DNA of 64,000 nt from Actinacidiphila epipremni. GTDB lineage: Bacteria; Actinomycetota; Actinomycetes; Streptomycetales; Streptomycetaceae. Below the pieces are notes generated by a model, which was given only the letters and a program-made list of their open reading frames with translations, ran no database searches and had not been told where the DNA came from. Of this stretch, positions 23,688-32,923 are shown in pieces. A program made the position numbers and the translations under genes. Where the stretch lies: the NCBI RefSeq assembly GCF_012034175.1, contig NZ_JAATEJ010000001.1, forward strand, positions 434,001-498,000, given 5' to 3'. Position 1 is the stretch's first letter. Each line of letters starts with the position of its first letter.

Positions 23688-23735
23688 GCCCCCGGGCGGG
23701 CCCGCACCCCGCCGGCGTAGGCGAGAATGGGCCGT

Positions 23736-24488
23736 ATGAGTCTGTTCCGCGACGACGGCATCGTGCTGCGCACCCAGAAGCTCGGTGAGGCGGACCGGAT
23801 CATCTCCCTGCTGACCCGGCGGCACGGCAGGGTGCGCGCGGTCGCCCGCGGGGTACGCCGTACGAAGTCGAAGTTCGGCGCCCGGCTGGAGCCGTTCAGC
23901 CATGTGGACGTGCAGTTCTTCGCGCGCGGCGGCGAGCTGGTCGGCCGCGGGCTGCCGCTGTGCACGCAGAGCGAGACCATCGCCCCCTACGGCGGCGCCA
24001 TCGTCGCCGACTACGAGCGCTACACGGCCGGCACCGCGATGCTGGAGACCGCCGAGCGCTTCACCGACCACGAGGGCGAGCCCGCGGTGCAGCAGTATCT
24101 GCTGCTGGTCGGCGCGCTGCGCACCCTCGCCGCCGGCGACCACGACCCGCGGCTGGTCCTGGACGCCTTCCTGCTGCGCTCGCTCGCCGTCAACGGCTAC
24201 GCCCCCAGCTTCGACGACTGCGCCAAGTGCGGCATGGCCGGCCCCAACCGCTTCTTCGCGGTCGGCGCGGGCGGCGTGGTGTGCGGCGACTGCCGGGTGC
24301 CGGGAAGCGTCGTACCCTCACGGGAGTCACTGGAACTGCTCGGCGCGCTGCTCGGCGGCGACTGGGCGACCGCCGACGCCAGCGAGCCGCGGCACTGCCG
24401 GGAGGGCAGCGGGCTGGTCGCGGCCTACCTCCAGTGGCATCTGGAGCGCGGCCTGCGCTCCCTGCGGTTCGTCGAGAACCAGAAATAG
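23736..24488 (+). CDS. recO: DNA repair protein RecO
   Basis: 250 aa. The OB-fold start MSLFRDDGIVLRTQKLGEAD and the zinc cysteines in CAKCG and CGDCR identify RecO, which loads RecA at gaps together with RecR. ATG at 23736 is chosen because GAGAAT (23723-23728) lies 7 nt before it and the family begins exactly there; an ATG three codons earlier is in frame. It precedes uppS as in other Streptomyces. Confidence 0.96.
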   Translation: MSLFRDDGIVLRTQKLGEADRIISLLTRRHGRVRAVARGVRRTKSKFGARLEPFSHVDVQFFARGGELVGRGLPLCTQSETIAPYGGAIVADYERYTAGTAMLETAERFTDHEGEPAVQQYLLLVGALRTLAAGDHDPRLVLDAFLLRSLAVNGYAPSFDDCAKCGMAGPNRFFAVGAGGVVCGDCRVPGSVVPSRESLELLGALLGGDWATADASEPRHCREGSGLVAAYLQWHLERGLRSLRFVENQK

Positions 24489-24516
24489 CCCGGCAAGCAG
24501 CAGCACACCACGCACA

Positions 24517-24569
24517 GCAGACGTAAGCAGAGCCCAGCAGACACGTAGAGCAGAAGCAGCGCAGACGTA
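24517..24569 (+). repeat. degenerate GCAGACGTA repeats between recO and uppS
   Basis: GCAGACGTA at 24517 and 24561 and GCAGACACGTA at 24537 lie in an AGCAG-rich spacer of clearly lower GC than its surroundings. Function unknown. Confidence 0.4.
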
Positions 24570-24584
24570 GGAGAGAGTACGACC

Positions 24585-25400
24585 ATGGCACGTCGCGGCA
24601 TCCTGGCCCGTAACCGGACCTCCTACCGCACCCCCGACCCGCACCCCTCCGGCGCCCGCCCGCCGAAGATCCCCGGGGAGCTGGTCCCCAAGCACGTCGC
24701 GATCGTCATGGACGGCAACGGCCGCTGGGCCAAGGACCGCGGCCTGCCGCGCACCGAGGGGCACAAGGTCGGCGAGGGCGTCGTCCTGGACGTGCTCAAG
24801 GGCTGCCTGGAGATCGGCGTGAAGAACCTGTCCCTCTACGCCTTCTCCACCGAGAACTGGAAGCGCTCACCGGACGAGGTCCGCTTCCTGATGAACTTCA
24901 ACCGCGACGTCATCCGCCGCCGCCGCGACGAGATGGACGAGCTGGGCATCCGCATCCGCTGGGCCGGCCGGATGCCGAAGATGTGGAAGTCGGTCGTGCA
25001 GGAGCTCCAGGTCGCCCAGGAGCAGACCGTCGGCAACGACGCGATGACACTGTATTTCTGCCTCAACTACGGCGGCCGGGCCGAGATCGCCGACGCCGCG
25101 CAGGCCCTCGCCCGCGATGTGGCGGCCGGCCGGCTGGACCCGTCGAAGGTCAACGAGAAGACCTTCGCGAAATACCTCTACTACCCCGACATGCCGGACG
25201 TGGACCTCTTCCTGCGCCCGAGCGGCGAGATGCGCACGTCGAACTACCTGATCTGGCAGAGCAGCTACGCCGAGATGGTCTTCCAGGACGTGCTCTGGCC
25301 CGACTTCGACCGGCGCGACCTGTGGCGGGCCTGCCTGGAGTTCGCCCGCCGCGACCGCCGCTTCGGCGGGGCGCTGCCCAACGAGGCCGAGACCTCCTGA
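24585..25400 (+). CDS. uppS: isoprenyl (undecaprenyl) diphosphate synthase
   Basis: 271 aa cis-prenyltransferase that makes the polyprenyl carrier for cell-wall precursors. The pyrophosphate-binding site [13 protein letters not shown] includes catalytic Asp43, and [11 protein letters not shown] and [20 protein letters not shown] are the other family signatures. The ATG has a GGAGAGAG ribosome site. It follows recO with a 96-bp repetitive spacer and precedes the convergent zur gene. Confidence 0.97.
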   Translation: MARRGILARNRTSYRTPDPHPSGARPPKIPGELVPKHVAIVMDGNGRWAKDRGLPRTEGHKVGEGVVLDVLKGCLEIGVKNLSLYAFSTENWKRSPDEVRFLMNFNRDVIRRRRDEMDELGIRIRWAGRMPKMWKSVVQELQVAQEQTVGNDAMTLYFCLNYGGRAEIADAAQALARDVAAGRLDPSKVNEKTFAKYLYYPDMPDVDLFLRPSGEMRTSNYLIWQSSYAEMVFQDVLWPDFDRRDLWRACLEFARRDRRFGGALPNEAETS

Positions 25401-25434
25401 CGGCCGCCCCGGCGGGCAGCCGGCGGGCGCCGGG

Positions 25435-25899
25435 TCAGGACTGCGTGTCGGCGCAGTCCTGGCAGGTGCCGAAGATCTCCATGGTGTGCGCCACGTCCAC
25501 GAAGCCGTGCTCGGCCGCGACCGCCTCCGCCCACCGCTCCACGGCCGGGCCCTCGACCTCGACGGCCTTGCCGCACGAGCGGCAGACCAGGTGGTGGTGG
25601 TGACCGCCGCCCGAGCAGCGCCGGTAGACCGACTCGCCTTCGCCGGTGCGCAGCACATCGATCTCGCCGGCGTCGGCGAGTGACTGCAGGGTGCGGTAGA
25701 CGGTGGTCAGGCCCACCGAGTCGCCGCGGTGCTTGAGGATGTCGTGCAGGTCCTGCGCGCTGCGGAACTCGTCGACCTCCTCCAGGGCCGCCGCGACCGC
25801 GGCCCGCTGCCGGGTCGCCCGGCCCGCGACGGGGGGCCCGCCGGGCGTCCCGGACGGACCGGAGGCTCCGGGCGCTCCCAAATGCTTCGTGGTGGTCAC
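25435..25899 (-). CDS. zur: Fur-family zinc uptake regulator
   Basis: 154 aa. Winged helix region: FRSAQDLHDILKHRGDSVGL then TTVYRTLQSLADAGEI. Metal sites: GGHHHHLVCRSCGK and the C-terminal CQDCADTQS. Position between uppS and glyS is that of zur in Streptomyces as I recall it. Zur represses zinc uptake and alternative ribosomal protein genes when zinc is sufficient. The GTG at 25899 has GAGGAGG 5 nt upstream. A Gly/Pro-rich N-terminal extension of about 25 residues precedes the domain. Confidence 0.92.
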   Translation of the reverse strand: MTTTKHLGAPGASGPSGTPGGPPVAGRATRQRAAVAAALEEVDEFRSAQDLHDILKHRGDSVGLTTVYRTLQSLADAGEIDVLRTGEGESVYRRCSGGGHHHHLVCRSCGKAVEVEGPAVERWAEAVAAEHGFVDVAHTMEIFGTCQDCADTQS

Positions 25900-25909
25900 C
25901 GGTGCCTCC

Positions 25910-26050
25910 TCATGACGTCGTGCGCCTCCCGACGCCCCCATTGTGCCAGGCGGCTCCCGCGATGAAGAGCAGGATGAAGAGGGGGAAGACACCGGCGGCG
26001 GCGGACAGGACGGCGGAGCCGGGCGGCGGGCAATCACCGGGCCCGGACAT
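25910..26050 (-). CDS. possible small membrane protein
   Basis: 46 aa from ATG at 26050, with one strong hydrophobic segment (AVLSAAAGVFPLFILLFIAG) and a basic C-terminus. It ends 10 nt before the zur start and could share its transcript. There is no ribosome site, so it may be leaderless or not a gene at all. No family recognised. Confidence 0.35.
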   Translation of the reverse strand: MSGPGDCPPPGSAVLSAAAGVFPLFILLFIAGAAWHNGGVGRRTTS

Positions 26051-26150
26051 TTGCGCAGATCTTGCAGCCCGCCGAACGGATTTGATAAGCGCCCCGCCCC
26101 CGCCGGTAATCTGGGGCAACTGACCCCTTCGTCGCACTGAAGAGAGCACC

Positions 26151-27533
26151 GTGGCCGCCGACAAGATCGACACCATCGTCAGCCTGAGCAAGCGCCGTGG
26201 CTTCGTTTTCCCGAGCAGCGAGATCTACGGCGGATCGAAGGCCGCCTGGGACTACGGGCCGCTGGGCGTCGAGCTCAAGGAGAACATCAAGCGCCAGTGG
26301 TGGCGGGCGATGGTCACCTCGCGCGAGGACGTGGTGGGCCTGGACTCCTCCGTGATCCTCGCCCCCGAGGTGTGGGTCGCCTCCGGCCACGTCGCGACGT
26401 TCTCCGACCCGCTCACCGAGTGCACCTCCTGCCACAAGCGCTTCCGCGCCGACCACCTGGAGGAGGCGTACGAGGCCAAGCACGGCAAGCTCCCCGCGAA
26501 CGGCCTCGCCGACATCAACTGCCCGCACTGCGGCACCAAGGGCGCCTTCACCGAGCCCAAGCAGTTCTCCGGCATGCTCCAGACCCACCTCGGCCCCACG
26601 CAGGACGCCGGCTCGGTCGCCTACCTGCGGCCCGAGACCGCGCAGGGCATCTTCGTGAACTTCGCGCAGGTGCAGACCACCTCGCGCAAGAAGCCGCCGT
26701 TCGGCATCGCCCAGATGGGCAAGTCGTTCCGCAACGAGATCACGCCCGGCAACTTCATCTTCCGCACGCGGGAGTTCGAGCAGATGGAGATGGAGTTCTT
26801 CGTCAGGCCGGGCGAGGACGAGAAGTGGCACGAGTACTGGATGCAGGAGCGCTGGAACTGGTACACGGGCCTCGGCATGCGCGAGGAGAACATGCGGTGG
26901 TTCGACCACCCGAAGGAGAAGCTCTCCCACTACTCCAAGCGCACCGCCGACATCGAGTACCGCTTCAACTTCGGCGGCCAGGAGTTCAGCGAGCTGGAGG
27001 GCGTCGCCAACCGCACGGACTACGACCTGTCCTCGCACGCCAAGGCCTCCGGCCAGGACCTGACGTACTTCGACCAGGAGGCCGGCGAGCGCTGGTTCCC
27101 GTATGTGATCGAGCCGGCGGCGGGCGTCAACCGCGCGATGCTGGCGTTCATGCTCGACGCGTACAACGAGGACGAGGCGCCCAACGCGAAGGGCGTCATG
27201 GAGAAGCGCACCGTGATGCGCCTCGACCCGCGGCTCGCCCCGGTCAAGGTCGCGGTGCTGCCGCTGTCCCGCAACCCCGAGCTGTCGCCGAAGGCGAAGG
27301 GGCTGGCGACGGCGCTGCGCAAGCACTGGAACATCGAGTTCGACGACGCCGGCGCGATCGGCCGCCGCTACCGCCGCCAGGACGAGATCGGCACGCCGTT
27401 CTGCGTGACGGTGGACTTCGACACGCTCACCGACAACGCGGTGACGGTGCGCGAGCGCGATTCCATGACCCAGGAGCGCATTTCCCTCGACCAGGTCGAG
27501 GCATACCTCGCCTCCCGCCTCCTGGGCTGCTGA
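26151..27533 (+). CDS. glyS: glycyl-tRNA synthetase
   Basis: 460 aa, single-chain dimeric class-II GlyRS. The N-terminal [51 protein letters not shown] and the anticodon-binding domain ([15 protein letters not shown]) are diagnostic. CTSCHKRF and CPHCGTKG form the zinc-binding insertion. The GTG at 26151 follows GAAGAGAG. Essential for translation. Confidence 0.97.
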   Translation: MAADKIDTIVSLSKRRGFVFPSSEIYGGSKAAWDYGPLGVELKENIKRQWWRAMVTSREDVVGLDSSVILAPEVWVASGHVATFSDPLTECTSCHKRFRADHLEEAYEAKHGKLPANGLADINCPHCGTKGAFTEPKQFSGMLQTHLGPTQDAGSVAYLRPETAQGIFVNFAQVQTTSRKKPPFGIAQMGKSFRNEITPGNFIFRTREFEQMEMEFFVRPGEDEKWHEYWMQERWNWYTGLGMREENMRWFDHPKEKLSHYSKRTADIEYRFNFGGQEFSELEGVANRTDYDLSSHAKASGQDLTYFDQEAGERWFPYVIEPAAGVNRAMLAFMLDAYNEDEAPNAKGVMEKRTVMRLDPRLAPVKVAVLPLSRNPELSPKAKGLATALRKHWNIEFDDAGAIGRRYRRQDEIGTPFCVTVDFDTLTDNAVTVRERDSMTQERISLDQVEAYLASRLLGC

Positions 27534-27551
27534 CCTCTACTCCGCGGGCTT

Positions 27552-27577
27552 GCCCCCCGCCCGGCAGGGCGAGGGGC
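27552..27577. terminator. hairpin between convergent glyS and MFS genes
   Basis: GCCCC and GCCC pair with GGGC and GGGGC across a 2x2 internal loop and a GGCA loop. Suited to both strands. Confidence 0.5.
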
Positions 27578-27583
27578 AGGTCC

Positions 27584-29095
27584 TCAGGCGACCGTGCGTG
27601 GCAGGCGCAGGCTCAAGGCGATGGTGGCGGCGACCGCCGCGAGCTGGGTGAGCAGGGTCCAGACCAGGGCGTCGCGGACGCCGGACGACGTGCTCAGCGT
27701 CAAGAAGAGCGTGCCGAGCGTCGCGACGCCCAGCGCGAGGCTGGCCTGCTGCGTCGTGGCCATCGCACCGCTGCCCACCCCCGCCCGCGCCGCCGGCACC
27801 TCGCTGAGCACGATGCGGAAGACCACCGGCAGCACGAACCCCTGCCCGAAGCCGACCACCGCCATGCTGGGCGCCAGAGCCCATATGCCCAGGTCAGGCC
27901 AGCCCCAGAAGAACGTCGCCGCGAGCGCGACCAGGCCCACGCCCTGGACGAGCGACCCGCCCGTGACGGTACGGCGGCCGTACCGCGCGACCATACGGGG
28001 CCCGAGCAGCGACGCCGCGAAGAACGCCGCGCACAGCGGCGCCAGCGCCGCACCCGCCGCGAGCGCCCCGAAGCGCAGCCCGTCCTGCATCGCCACGGCC
28101 ACCACGAACATGAAGCCGCCGAAGCCCAGGCAGAAGGGCAGGATGAGCAGCAGCCCACTGCGCACGGAGTGGATCCGCAGCAGCGACGGCGGCAGCAGCG
28201 GGTCACCGCCGGTACGCTCCCCGCGCCGCTCGACCGCGACGAACGCCGCGCCCGCGAAGGGCGACACCGCCAGCAGCACCCACGACCACAGCGGCCAGCC
28301 GGCCGCCCGCCCCTCGGTGAGCGGCAGCAGCAGCGCGATGAGCGTGAGGGCCAGCAGCACGGTCCCGGGCCGGTCGATCCGCGCCGGGTTCGGCGAGCGG
28401 GTCTCCGGCACCGACCTCAGGGCCAGCACCAGCGCCACCGCGGCGACGGGCACGTTGACCAGGAAGATGGAGCGCCAGCCGCTCCCGGCGATGTCCGCGG
28501 AGACCAGCACCCCGCCGAGCACCTGCCCGACGACGCTGGCGATGCCCGCCGTGGCCCCGTAATAGCTGAGCGCCTTGCCGCGGCTCGCGCCGGACGTCGC
28601 GGACTGGATCGTGGCGAGCGCCTGCGGCAGCAGCAGCGCGGAGGCCGCGCCCTGCGCGACCCGGGCGGCCACCAGGGTCCACGCGGTGGGGGCGACACCG
28701 CAGGCCAGCGAGGTCACGGCGAAGAGCCCGAGGCCCCACAGGAAGAGGTTGCGGCGGCCCAGCATGTCGCCGAGCCTGCCGCCGAGCACCAGCAGCACGG
28801 CGTACGCGACGCCGTAACCGGCCACCACCATCTCCAGCACCGCGGGCCCCGCGTCGAGGTCCCGGTCGATGGTGGGCAGGGCGACGTTGACGATGAAGAA
28901 GTCCACCATCGGCAGGGCCGCGCCGAGCAGCACGGTCAGCAGGCCGAGCGGGCTCAGCCCGGGCGCGGCGGGCGCGGGGCCGGGGCGGGACGCGGCCGGG
29001 TGGGACGCGGCGGGTTCGGACGGGGCGGGGCCGGGCGCCGCGATACGGGTCACGCGCGGCAGCACCTCGGCCTTGGAGCGGAGTGCCTGGTTCAT
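27584..29095 (-). CDS. MFS transporter, DHA2-like exporter
   Basis: 503 aa with about 14 helices after a 45-residue Pro/Ala-rich cytoplasmic N-terminus. VDFFIVNVALPTIDRDL and motif A GDMLGRRNLF are typical. Divergent from the MmyB-like regulator at 29206, sharing a 110-bp promoter region that contains a dyad. ATG at 29095 is preferred; a GTG three codons earlier is possible. Substrate unknown. Confidence 0.9.
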   Translation of the reverse strand: MNQALRSKAEVLPRVTRIAAPGPAPSEPAASHPAASRPGPAPAAPGLSPLGLLTVLLGAALPMVDFFIVNVALPTIDRDLDAGPAVLEMVVAGYGVAYAVLLVLGGRLGDMLGRRNLFLWGLGLFAVTSLACGVAPTAWTLVAARVAQGAASALLLPQALATIQSATSGASRGKALSYYGATAGIASVVGQVLGGVLVSADIAGSGWRSIFLVNVPVAAVALVLALRSVPETRSPNPARIDRPGTVLLALTLIALLLPLTEGRAAGWPLWSWVLLAVSPFAGAAFVAVERRGERTGGDPLLPPSLLRIHSVRSGLLLILPFCLGFGGFMFVVAVAMQDGLRFGALAAGAALAPLCAAFFAASLLGPRMVARYGRRTVTGGSLVQGVGLVALAATFFWGWPDLGIWALAPSMAVVGFGQGFVLPVVFRIVLSEVPAARAGVGSGAMATTQQASLALGVATLGTLFLTLSTSSGVRDALVWTLLTQLAAVAATIALSLRLPRTVA

Positions 29096-29152
29096 GTCGG
29101 TCACATGCTCCACACTGGACCTGCGCGTAAGGGGGTACCAGAGAGCGTTTAT

Positions 29153-29173
29153 CCAGGTATACGAAGCACCTGG
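29153..29173. promoter_or_regulatory. dyad between MFS and MmyB-like genes
   Basis: CCAGGT-n9-ACCTGG is a perfect inverted repeat in the divergent promoter region. It is a likely operator for the adjacent regulator. Confidence 0.5.
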
Positions 29174-29205
29174 CAACCGGCTGCGGAATCCGGCACGCTG
29201 GGAAT

Positions 29206-30228
29206 ATGACGGCACCGACAGCTCACGCGGCACCGACGGCTCCAGCAGCTCCAGCGGCTCCCGCGGCTTCCGCGCCCTTGTTGAGCGAGCCGGCCACCCG
29301 GCGCCGTGAGCTCGCCTCGTTCCTGCGCAGCCGCCGCGAGCGCATCTCGCCCGAGCAGGTCGGCCTGCCGCCGGGGCGCAGGCGGCGCACGCCGGGGCTG
29401 CGCCGCGAGGAGGTCGCGCAGCTCGCCGCGGTCGGCGTGACCTGGTACACCTGGCTGGAGCAGGCCCGGGAGATCCAGGTCTCCGCGCAGGTCGCCGACG
29501 CCATCGCCCGCGCGCTGCTGCTGGACCACAACGAGCGCCGGCACCTGTTCACGCTGGCCGGCACCGCCGACCCGCACCCGCATCTGGACTGCCCCGGCAT
29601 GTCCCCGGCGATCCGCGCCATGATCGACCGTCTGGAGCCGCTGCCGGCCGCGGTCTTCAACGCGCGCTACGACATCATCGCGTACAACCGCACGTACGGC
29701 CGGCTGGTCGCCGACCTCGACGCGATGCCGGTCGAGGACCGCAACGTCATGTGGCTGGCCTTCACCCACCCGGTGTGGCGCGAGCGCATGCTCGACCGCG
29801 AGCAGAACACCCGGCTGATGGCGGCGAAGTTCCGCTCCTCGATGGCCCAGCACCTGGGCGAGCCGGCGTGGAAGGAGCTGCTGCGGCGGCTGGAGCAGCA
29901 CTCGCCGGAATTCCGCCGGGCGTGGGAGCGGCACGAGGTCGTGCAGCCCGGGAGCCACGTCAAGCGCTACCTCAACGCCGAGGTCGGCCTGCTCTCGTTC
30001 GACTTCAGCCATCTGTGGCTCGGCCCGCAGGAGGGCCCGCGGCTGACGGTCTATTCGCCGGTCGACGAGCTGACCCGGGAGCGGCTGGAGCGGCTGCTCG
30101 CCGTCGTGACGGCGCAGGGCACGCCGGCGGACGCGGCGCCCGGGGCGGACGGCCGGCTCGTCGACGCGGGCGGCGGGCTCGTGGACGCGGGCGGCGGGCA
30201 GCGCGCTCGGCTTAAAATCGCCGAATGA
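29206..30228 (+). CDS. MmyB-type helix-turn-helix regulator
   Basis: 340 aa. XRE-like HTH (RRTPGLRREEVAQLAAVGVT, then WYTWLEQAREIQVS) followed by the MmyB/MLTR ligand-binding domain (FNARYDIIAYNRTYGRL, then LHS-like SFDFSHLWLG). This family often controls a divergent exporter or oxidoreductase gene, here the MFS gene at 29095. The ATG lies 6 nt after CACGCT (29194-29199), a leaderless pattern. The C-terminus carries a LVDAGGG tandem repeat. A TetR gene overlaps its stop. Confidence 0.9.
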   Translation: MTAPTAHAAPTAPAAPAAPAASAPLLSEPATRRRELASFLRSRRERISPEQVGLPPGRRRRTPGLRREEVAQLAAVGVTWYTWLEQAREIQVSAQVADAIARALLLDHNERRHLFTLAGTADPHPHLDCPGMSPAIRAMIDRLEPLPAAVFNARYDIIAYNRTYGRLVADLDAMPVEDRNVMWLAFTHPVWRERMLDREQNTRLMAAKFRSSMAQHLGEPAWKELLRRLEQHSPEFRRAWERHEVVQPGSHVKRYLNAEVGLLSFDFSHLWLGPQEGPRLTVYSPVDELTRERLERLLAVVTAQGTPADAAPGADGRLVDAGGGLVDAGGGQRARLKIAE

Positions 30229-30827
30229 CCCCCACCCGCGCCAGTGGCTCGAACCTGCGCGAGCTGACCCGCAGAACCGTACGTGCCCAGATCGCCGAGC
30301 GCGCGATGGCGCTCTTCATCGCCCAGGGCTTCGAGGAGACCACGGTCGAGCAGATCGCCTCCGAGGTCGGCATGTCCGCGCGCAGCGTCTTCCGCTACTT
30401 CGACACCAAGGAGGACATGGTCGTCGGCAGCATGCAGGAGTCCGGCGCGCTGCTCGCCGACGCGCTGGAGCGGCGGCCCGCCGACGAGGACCCCTGGCGG
30501 GCGCTGCGCGGCGCCCTCGACCTGCTGCTGGAGTATTTCGCGCAGGACAGGGAGGCGGCGCTGGCCCGGGCCCGGATGTTCGCCAGCACCCCGTCGCTGC
30601 GCGCGGCCCGCGAGCAGAAGCAGGCCCGGTGGCGGGAGCTGCTGGTGCCGGGCGTCCTGGCGCGGCTGTCCGGCGGCACGGCGGCCGACCGCGAGCTGCG
30701 CGCCGCGGCCATCACCACGGCGGTGCTCGGCTGCCTCGGCGTGGCGGTGGCCCGCTGGTCGGACCAGGGCGGCGAGGCCGACCTCGGCGCGATGCTGGAC
30801 GCGGCGATCCGGGCGGTGCGCGAGTAG
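30225..30827 (+). CDS. TetR-family regulator
   Basis: 200 aa. HTH: ALFIAQGFEETTVEQIASEV then GMSARSVFRYFDTKED. The helical C-terminal domain is of the common TetR_C (AcrR-like) kind. The ATG overlaps the stop of the MmyB-like gene (ATGA). It also has its own TAAAAT at 30213-30218, 6 nt ahead, so both coupled and independent leaderless expression are possible. Targets unknown. Confidence 0.92.
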   Translation: MTPTRASGSNLRELTRRTVRAQIAERAMALFIAQGFEETTVEQIASEVGMSARSVFRYFDTKEDMVVGSMQESGALLADALERRPADEDPWRALRGALDLLLEYFAQDREAALARARMFASTPSLRAAREQKQARWRELLVPGVLARLSGGTAADRELRAAAITTAVLGCLGVAVARWSDQGGEADLGAMLDAAIRAVRE

Positions 30828-30834
30828 GGGCCCG

Positions 30835-31401
30835 TCAGTCCTCGTGGGCGAGGGTCGCCAGCTCCGAGGTGATGCGGTCCAGCGTCGCCAGGTCGGCCGC
30901 GGGGAGGGCGAGCAGGGCCGGGGGAGGGGTGCCGAGGATCGCGTTGGCGCGGGCGGCGGCGGCCTGGCCCGCCGGGGTCGCGGACACGATCTTGCAGCGC
31001 CGGTCGGTGGGGTGCTGGGTGCGCTGCACCAGGCCGCGCTGCTCCAGGTCGTCCACGACCAGCGTCAGATACGGCCGGTCGGAGGCCAGCTCCGCGGCGA
31101 GCTCGCTCATCCGGTACGACTGCGCGGCGATCCGGCGCAGCGCCTTGACGCGGAAGAAGCTCATGCCGAGGGCGTCGGCGACCTCCTTGCGCCGCTCGTT
31201 GTGCTCCAGCACCAGGGAGCGCAGATGCCCCCATACGCGCTCGGCCGCCGCCTGCTGCGTACCGCCGCCCGCGCCGGGCAGGACGGGGCCCGCGGCCCCA
31301 CCCGGGCCGGAATCCGCAGCCGCGCCCGTCCCCGTACTCGTCCCCGTACCCGTGTCCGGGTCCGTGGCAGCCCGTACCGTAGAAGCCGTCGCGCTGGTCA
31401 C
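30835..31401 (-). CDS. MarR-family regulator
   Basis: 188 aa from GTG at 31401. After a low-complexity Thr/Gly/Ala N-terminus (residues 1-50) comes the winged helix: MSFFRVKALRRIAAQSYRMS, ASDRPYLTLVVDDLEQRGLV and the wing HPTDRRCKIVSATPAG. Its start overlaps the MFS stop in a GTGA, so exporter and regulator are one operon. The TTGTACG dyad ahead of the MFS gene is the probable autoregulatory site. Confidence 0.9.
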   Translation of the reverse strand: MTSATASTVRAATDPDTGTGTSTGTGAAADSGPGGAAGPVLPGAGGGTQQAAAERVWGHLRSLVLEHNERRKEVADALGMSFFRVKALRRIAAQSYRMSELAAELASDRPYLTLVVDDLEQRGLVQRTQHPTDRRCKIVSATPAGQAAAARANAILGTPPPALLALPAADLATLDRITSELATLAHED

Positions 31402-32828
31402 GCCTTCACCGCCATCCGGTTGTCCGCCGCCTCCGGGGAGATCAGCGATTCCGCCGTACGATCCGCCGTGCGCTTGGCCCACCGGCCGGTGGTGAGCGTA
31501 CCGAGCACGAGCACCGACGCACCACAGCCGGTGATGATCCACCACGCGCCCTCGTGCAGCCCGGCCGCGAGCGCCGCGCCCAGCACCGCGACACCGAGCG
31601 ACTGGCCGACCTGCCGGCTGGTCGAGGCGACCGCGGCGGCCACCCCCGCCTGGGCGCGCGGCATGCCGGAGACCGCGGTGTTGGTGATGGGCGCGTTGAC
31701 GAAGCCGAAGCCGATGCCGAACAGGACATACGCGGGGAAGAGCAGCGCGTTGTGCGCCTGCGCGTCGAAGCCGGCGAAGAGCACCCCGGCCGCGGTCATG
31801 CCGATGCCGGCCAGCACCAGCGGCACCCGCGGGCCCCGGGAGCCGACGAGCCGGCCCGACAGCGGCGCGAAGACCAGCGACATCGCCGCCATCGGCAGCG
31901 TGTACAGGCCCGCGTCCAGCGCCGAGAGCCCTCGGGTGTTCTGGAGGTAGAGCGTGTTGAGGAAGAGGAAGCCGCCGAGCGCGGCGAAGCCGCTCACCGC
32001 GATGACGGTGGCACCGGAGAAGGGCACGCTGCGGAAGAACCGGGTGTCGATGAGCGGGTCCTCGCGCCGGGTCTCGTAGCGGGCGAGCGCCACGACCGCC
32101 GCGGCGGCCACCACGAAGCAGCCCACGATCTCCGGCGACGTCCACCCGGCGCCGGCGCCCTCGATGATCCCGTACGTCAGGCTGCCCAGCAGCGCGATGA
32201 CCAGCACCTGGCCGACCGGGTCCACCCGGCGGGCGCGCGGGGCGCGCGACTCGGGCACGAAGCGGGCGGTGAGCAGGAACGCGGCGATACCGATGGGCAC
32301 GTTGATCCAGAAGATCGCCCGCCAGCCGACGCTCTGCACGAGCGCGCCGCCGACGATCGGCCCCGCGGCCATGGAGATGCCGACGACACCGCCCCACACG
32401 CCGATCGCCCGGGCGCGCTCCCGCGGCTCGTCGAAGGTGTTGGTGATGATCGACATCGCCACCGGGTTGAGCATGGAGCCGCCGACCGCCTGCACCATCC
32501 GGAAGGCGATGAGCCAGCCGAGGCCGGGCGCGATGCTGCACAGCAGCGAGCCGGTGGTGAAGACGGCCAGCCCGATCTGGAAGACCCGCTTGCGGCCGAC
32601 CCGGTCGGCGGTCGAGCCGGACAGCAGCAGGAGCGAGGCGATGACGAGCAGATAGGCGTCGATCGTCCACTGCAGGCCGGAGACGGAGGAGTGGAAGTCC
32701 CGCTGCAGCGACGGCAGCGCGACGTTCAGGATCGTGTTGTCCAGGCTGACGATCAGCAGGCTCATACAGCAGATCGCGAGGATCAGCATGCGCCGGCGCG
32801 CGGTCGTTTCCGACGTGGGGTCCGACAT
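31398..32828 (-). CDS. MFS transporter, DHA2 (EmrB/QacA) type
   Basis: 476 aa with about 14 helices. VSLDNTILNVALPSLQRDF and motif A GSTADRVGRKRVFQ are canonical for multidrug exporters. Translationally coupled to the MarR gene downstream. ATG at 32828 is the family start; a longer frame adds 29 residues that overlap the operator. Divergent from dusB. Confidence 0.92.
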   Translation of the reverse strand: MSDPTSETTARRRMLILAICCMSLLIVSLDNTILNVALPSLQRDFHSSVSGLQWTIDAYLLVIASLLLLSGSTADRVGRKRVFQIGLAVFTTGSLLCSIAPGLGWLIAFRMVQAVGGSMLNPVAMSIITNTFDEPRERARAIGVWGGVVGISMAAGPIVGGALVQSVGWRAIFWINVPIGIAAFLLTARFVPESRAPRARRVDPVGQVLVIALLGSLTYGIIEGAGAGWTSPEIVGCFVVAAAAVVALARYETRREDPLIDTRFFRSVPFSGATVIAVSGFAALGGFLFLNTLYLQNTRGLSALDAGLYTLPMAAMSLVFAPLSGRLVGSRGPRVPLVLAGIGMTAAGVLFAGFDAQAHNALLFPAYVLFGIGFGFVNAPITNTAVSGMPRAQAGVAAAVASTSRQVGQSLGVAVLGAALAAGLHEGAWWIITGCGASVLVLGTLTTGRWAKRTADRTAESLISPEAADNRMAVKA

Positions 32829-32846
32829 GGATGGCGGGTCCAATGA

Positions 32847-32877
32847 TTGTACGAGTGGAACGATTATCAGCGTACAA
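32847..32877. promoter_or_regulatory. MarR-type operator candidate
   Basis: TTGTACG (32847-32853) and CGTACAA (32871-32877) form a perfect dyad with a 17-bp spacer, between the MFS-marR operon and dusB. Confidence 0.5.
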
Positions 32878-32923
32878 CGACAGGCCGGGTCGGTGCCCCG
32901 CCGCGTACGGGACAATGGTCGGT

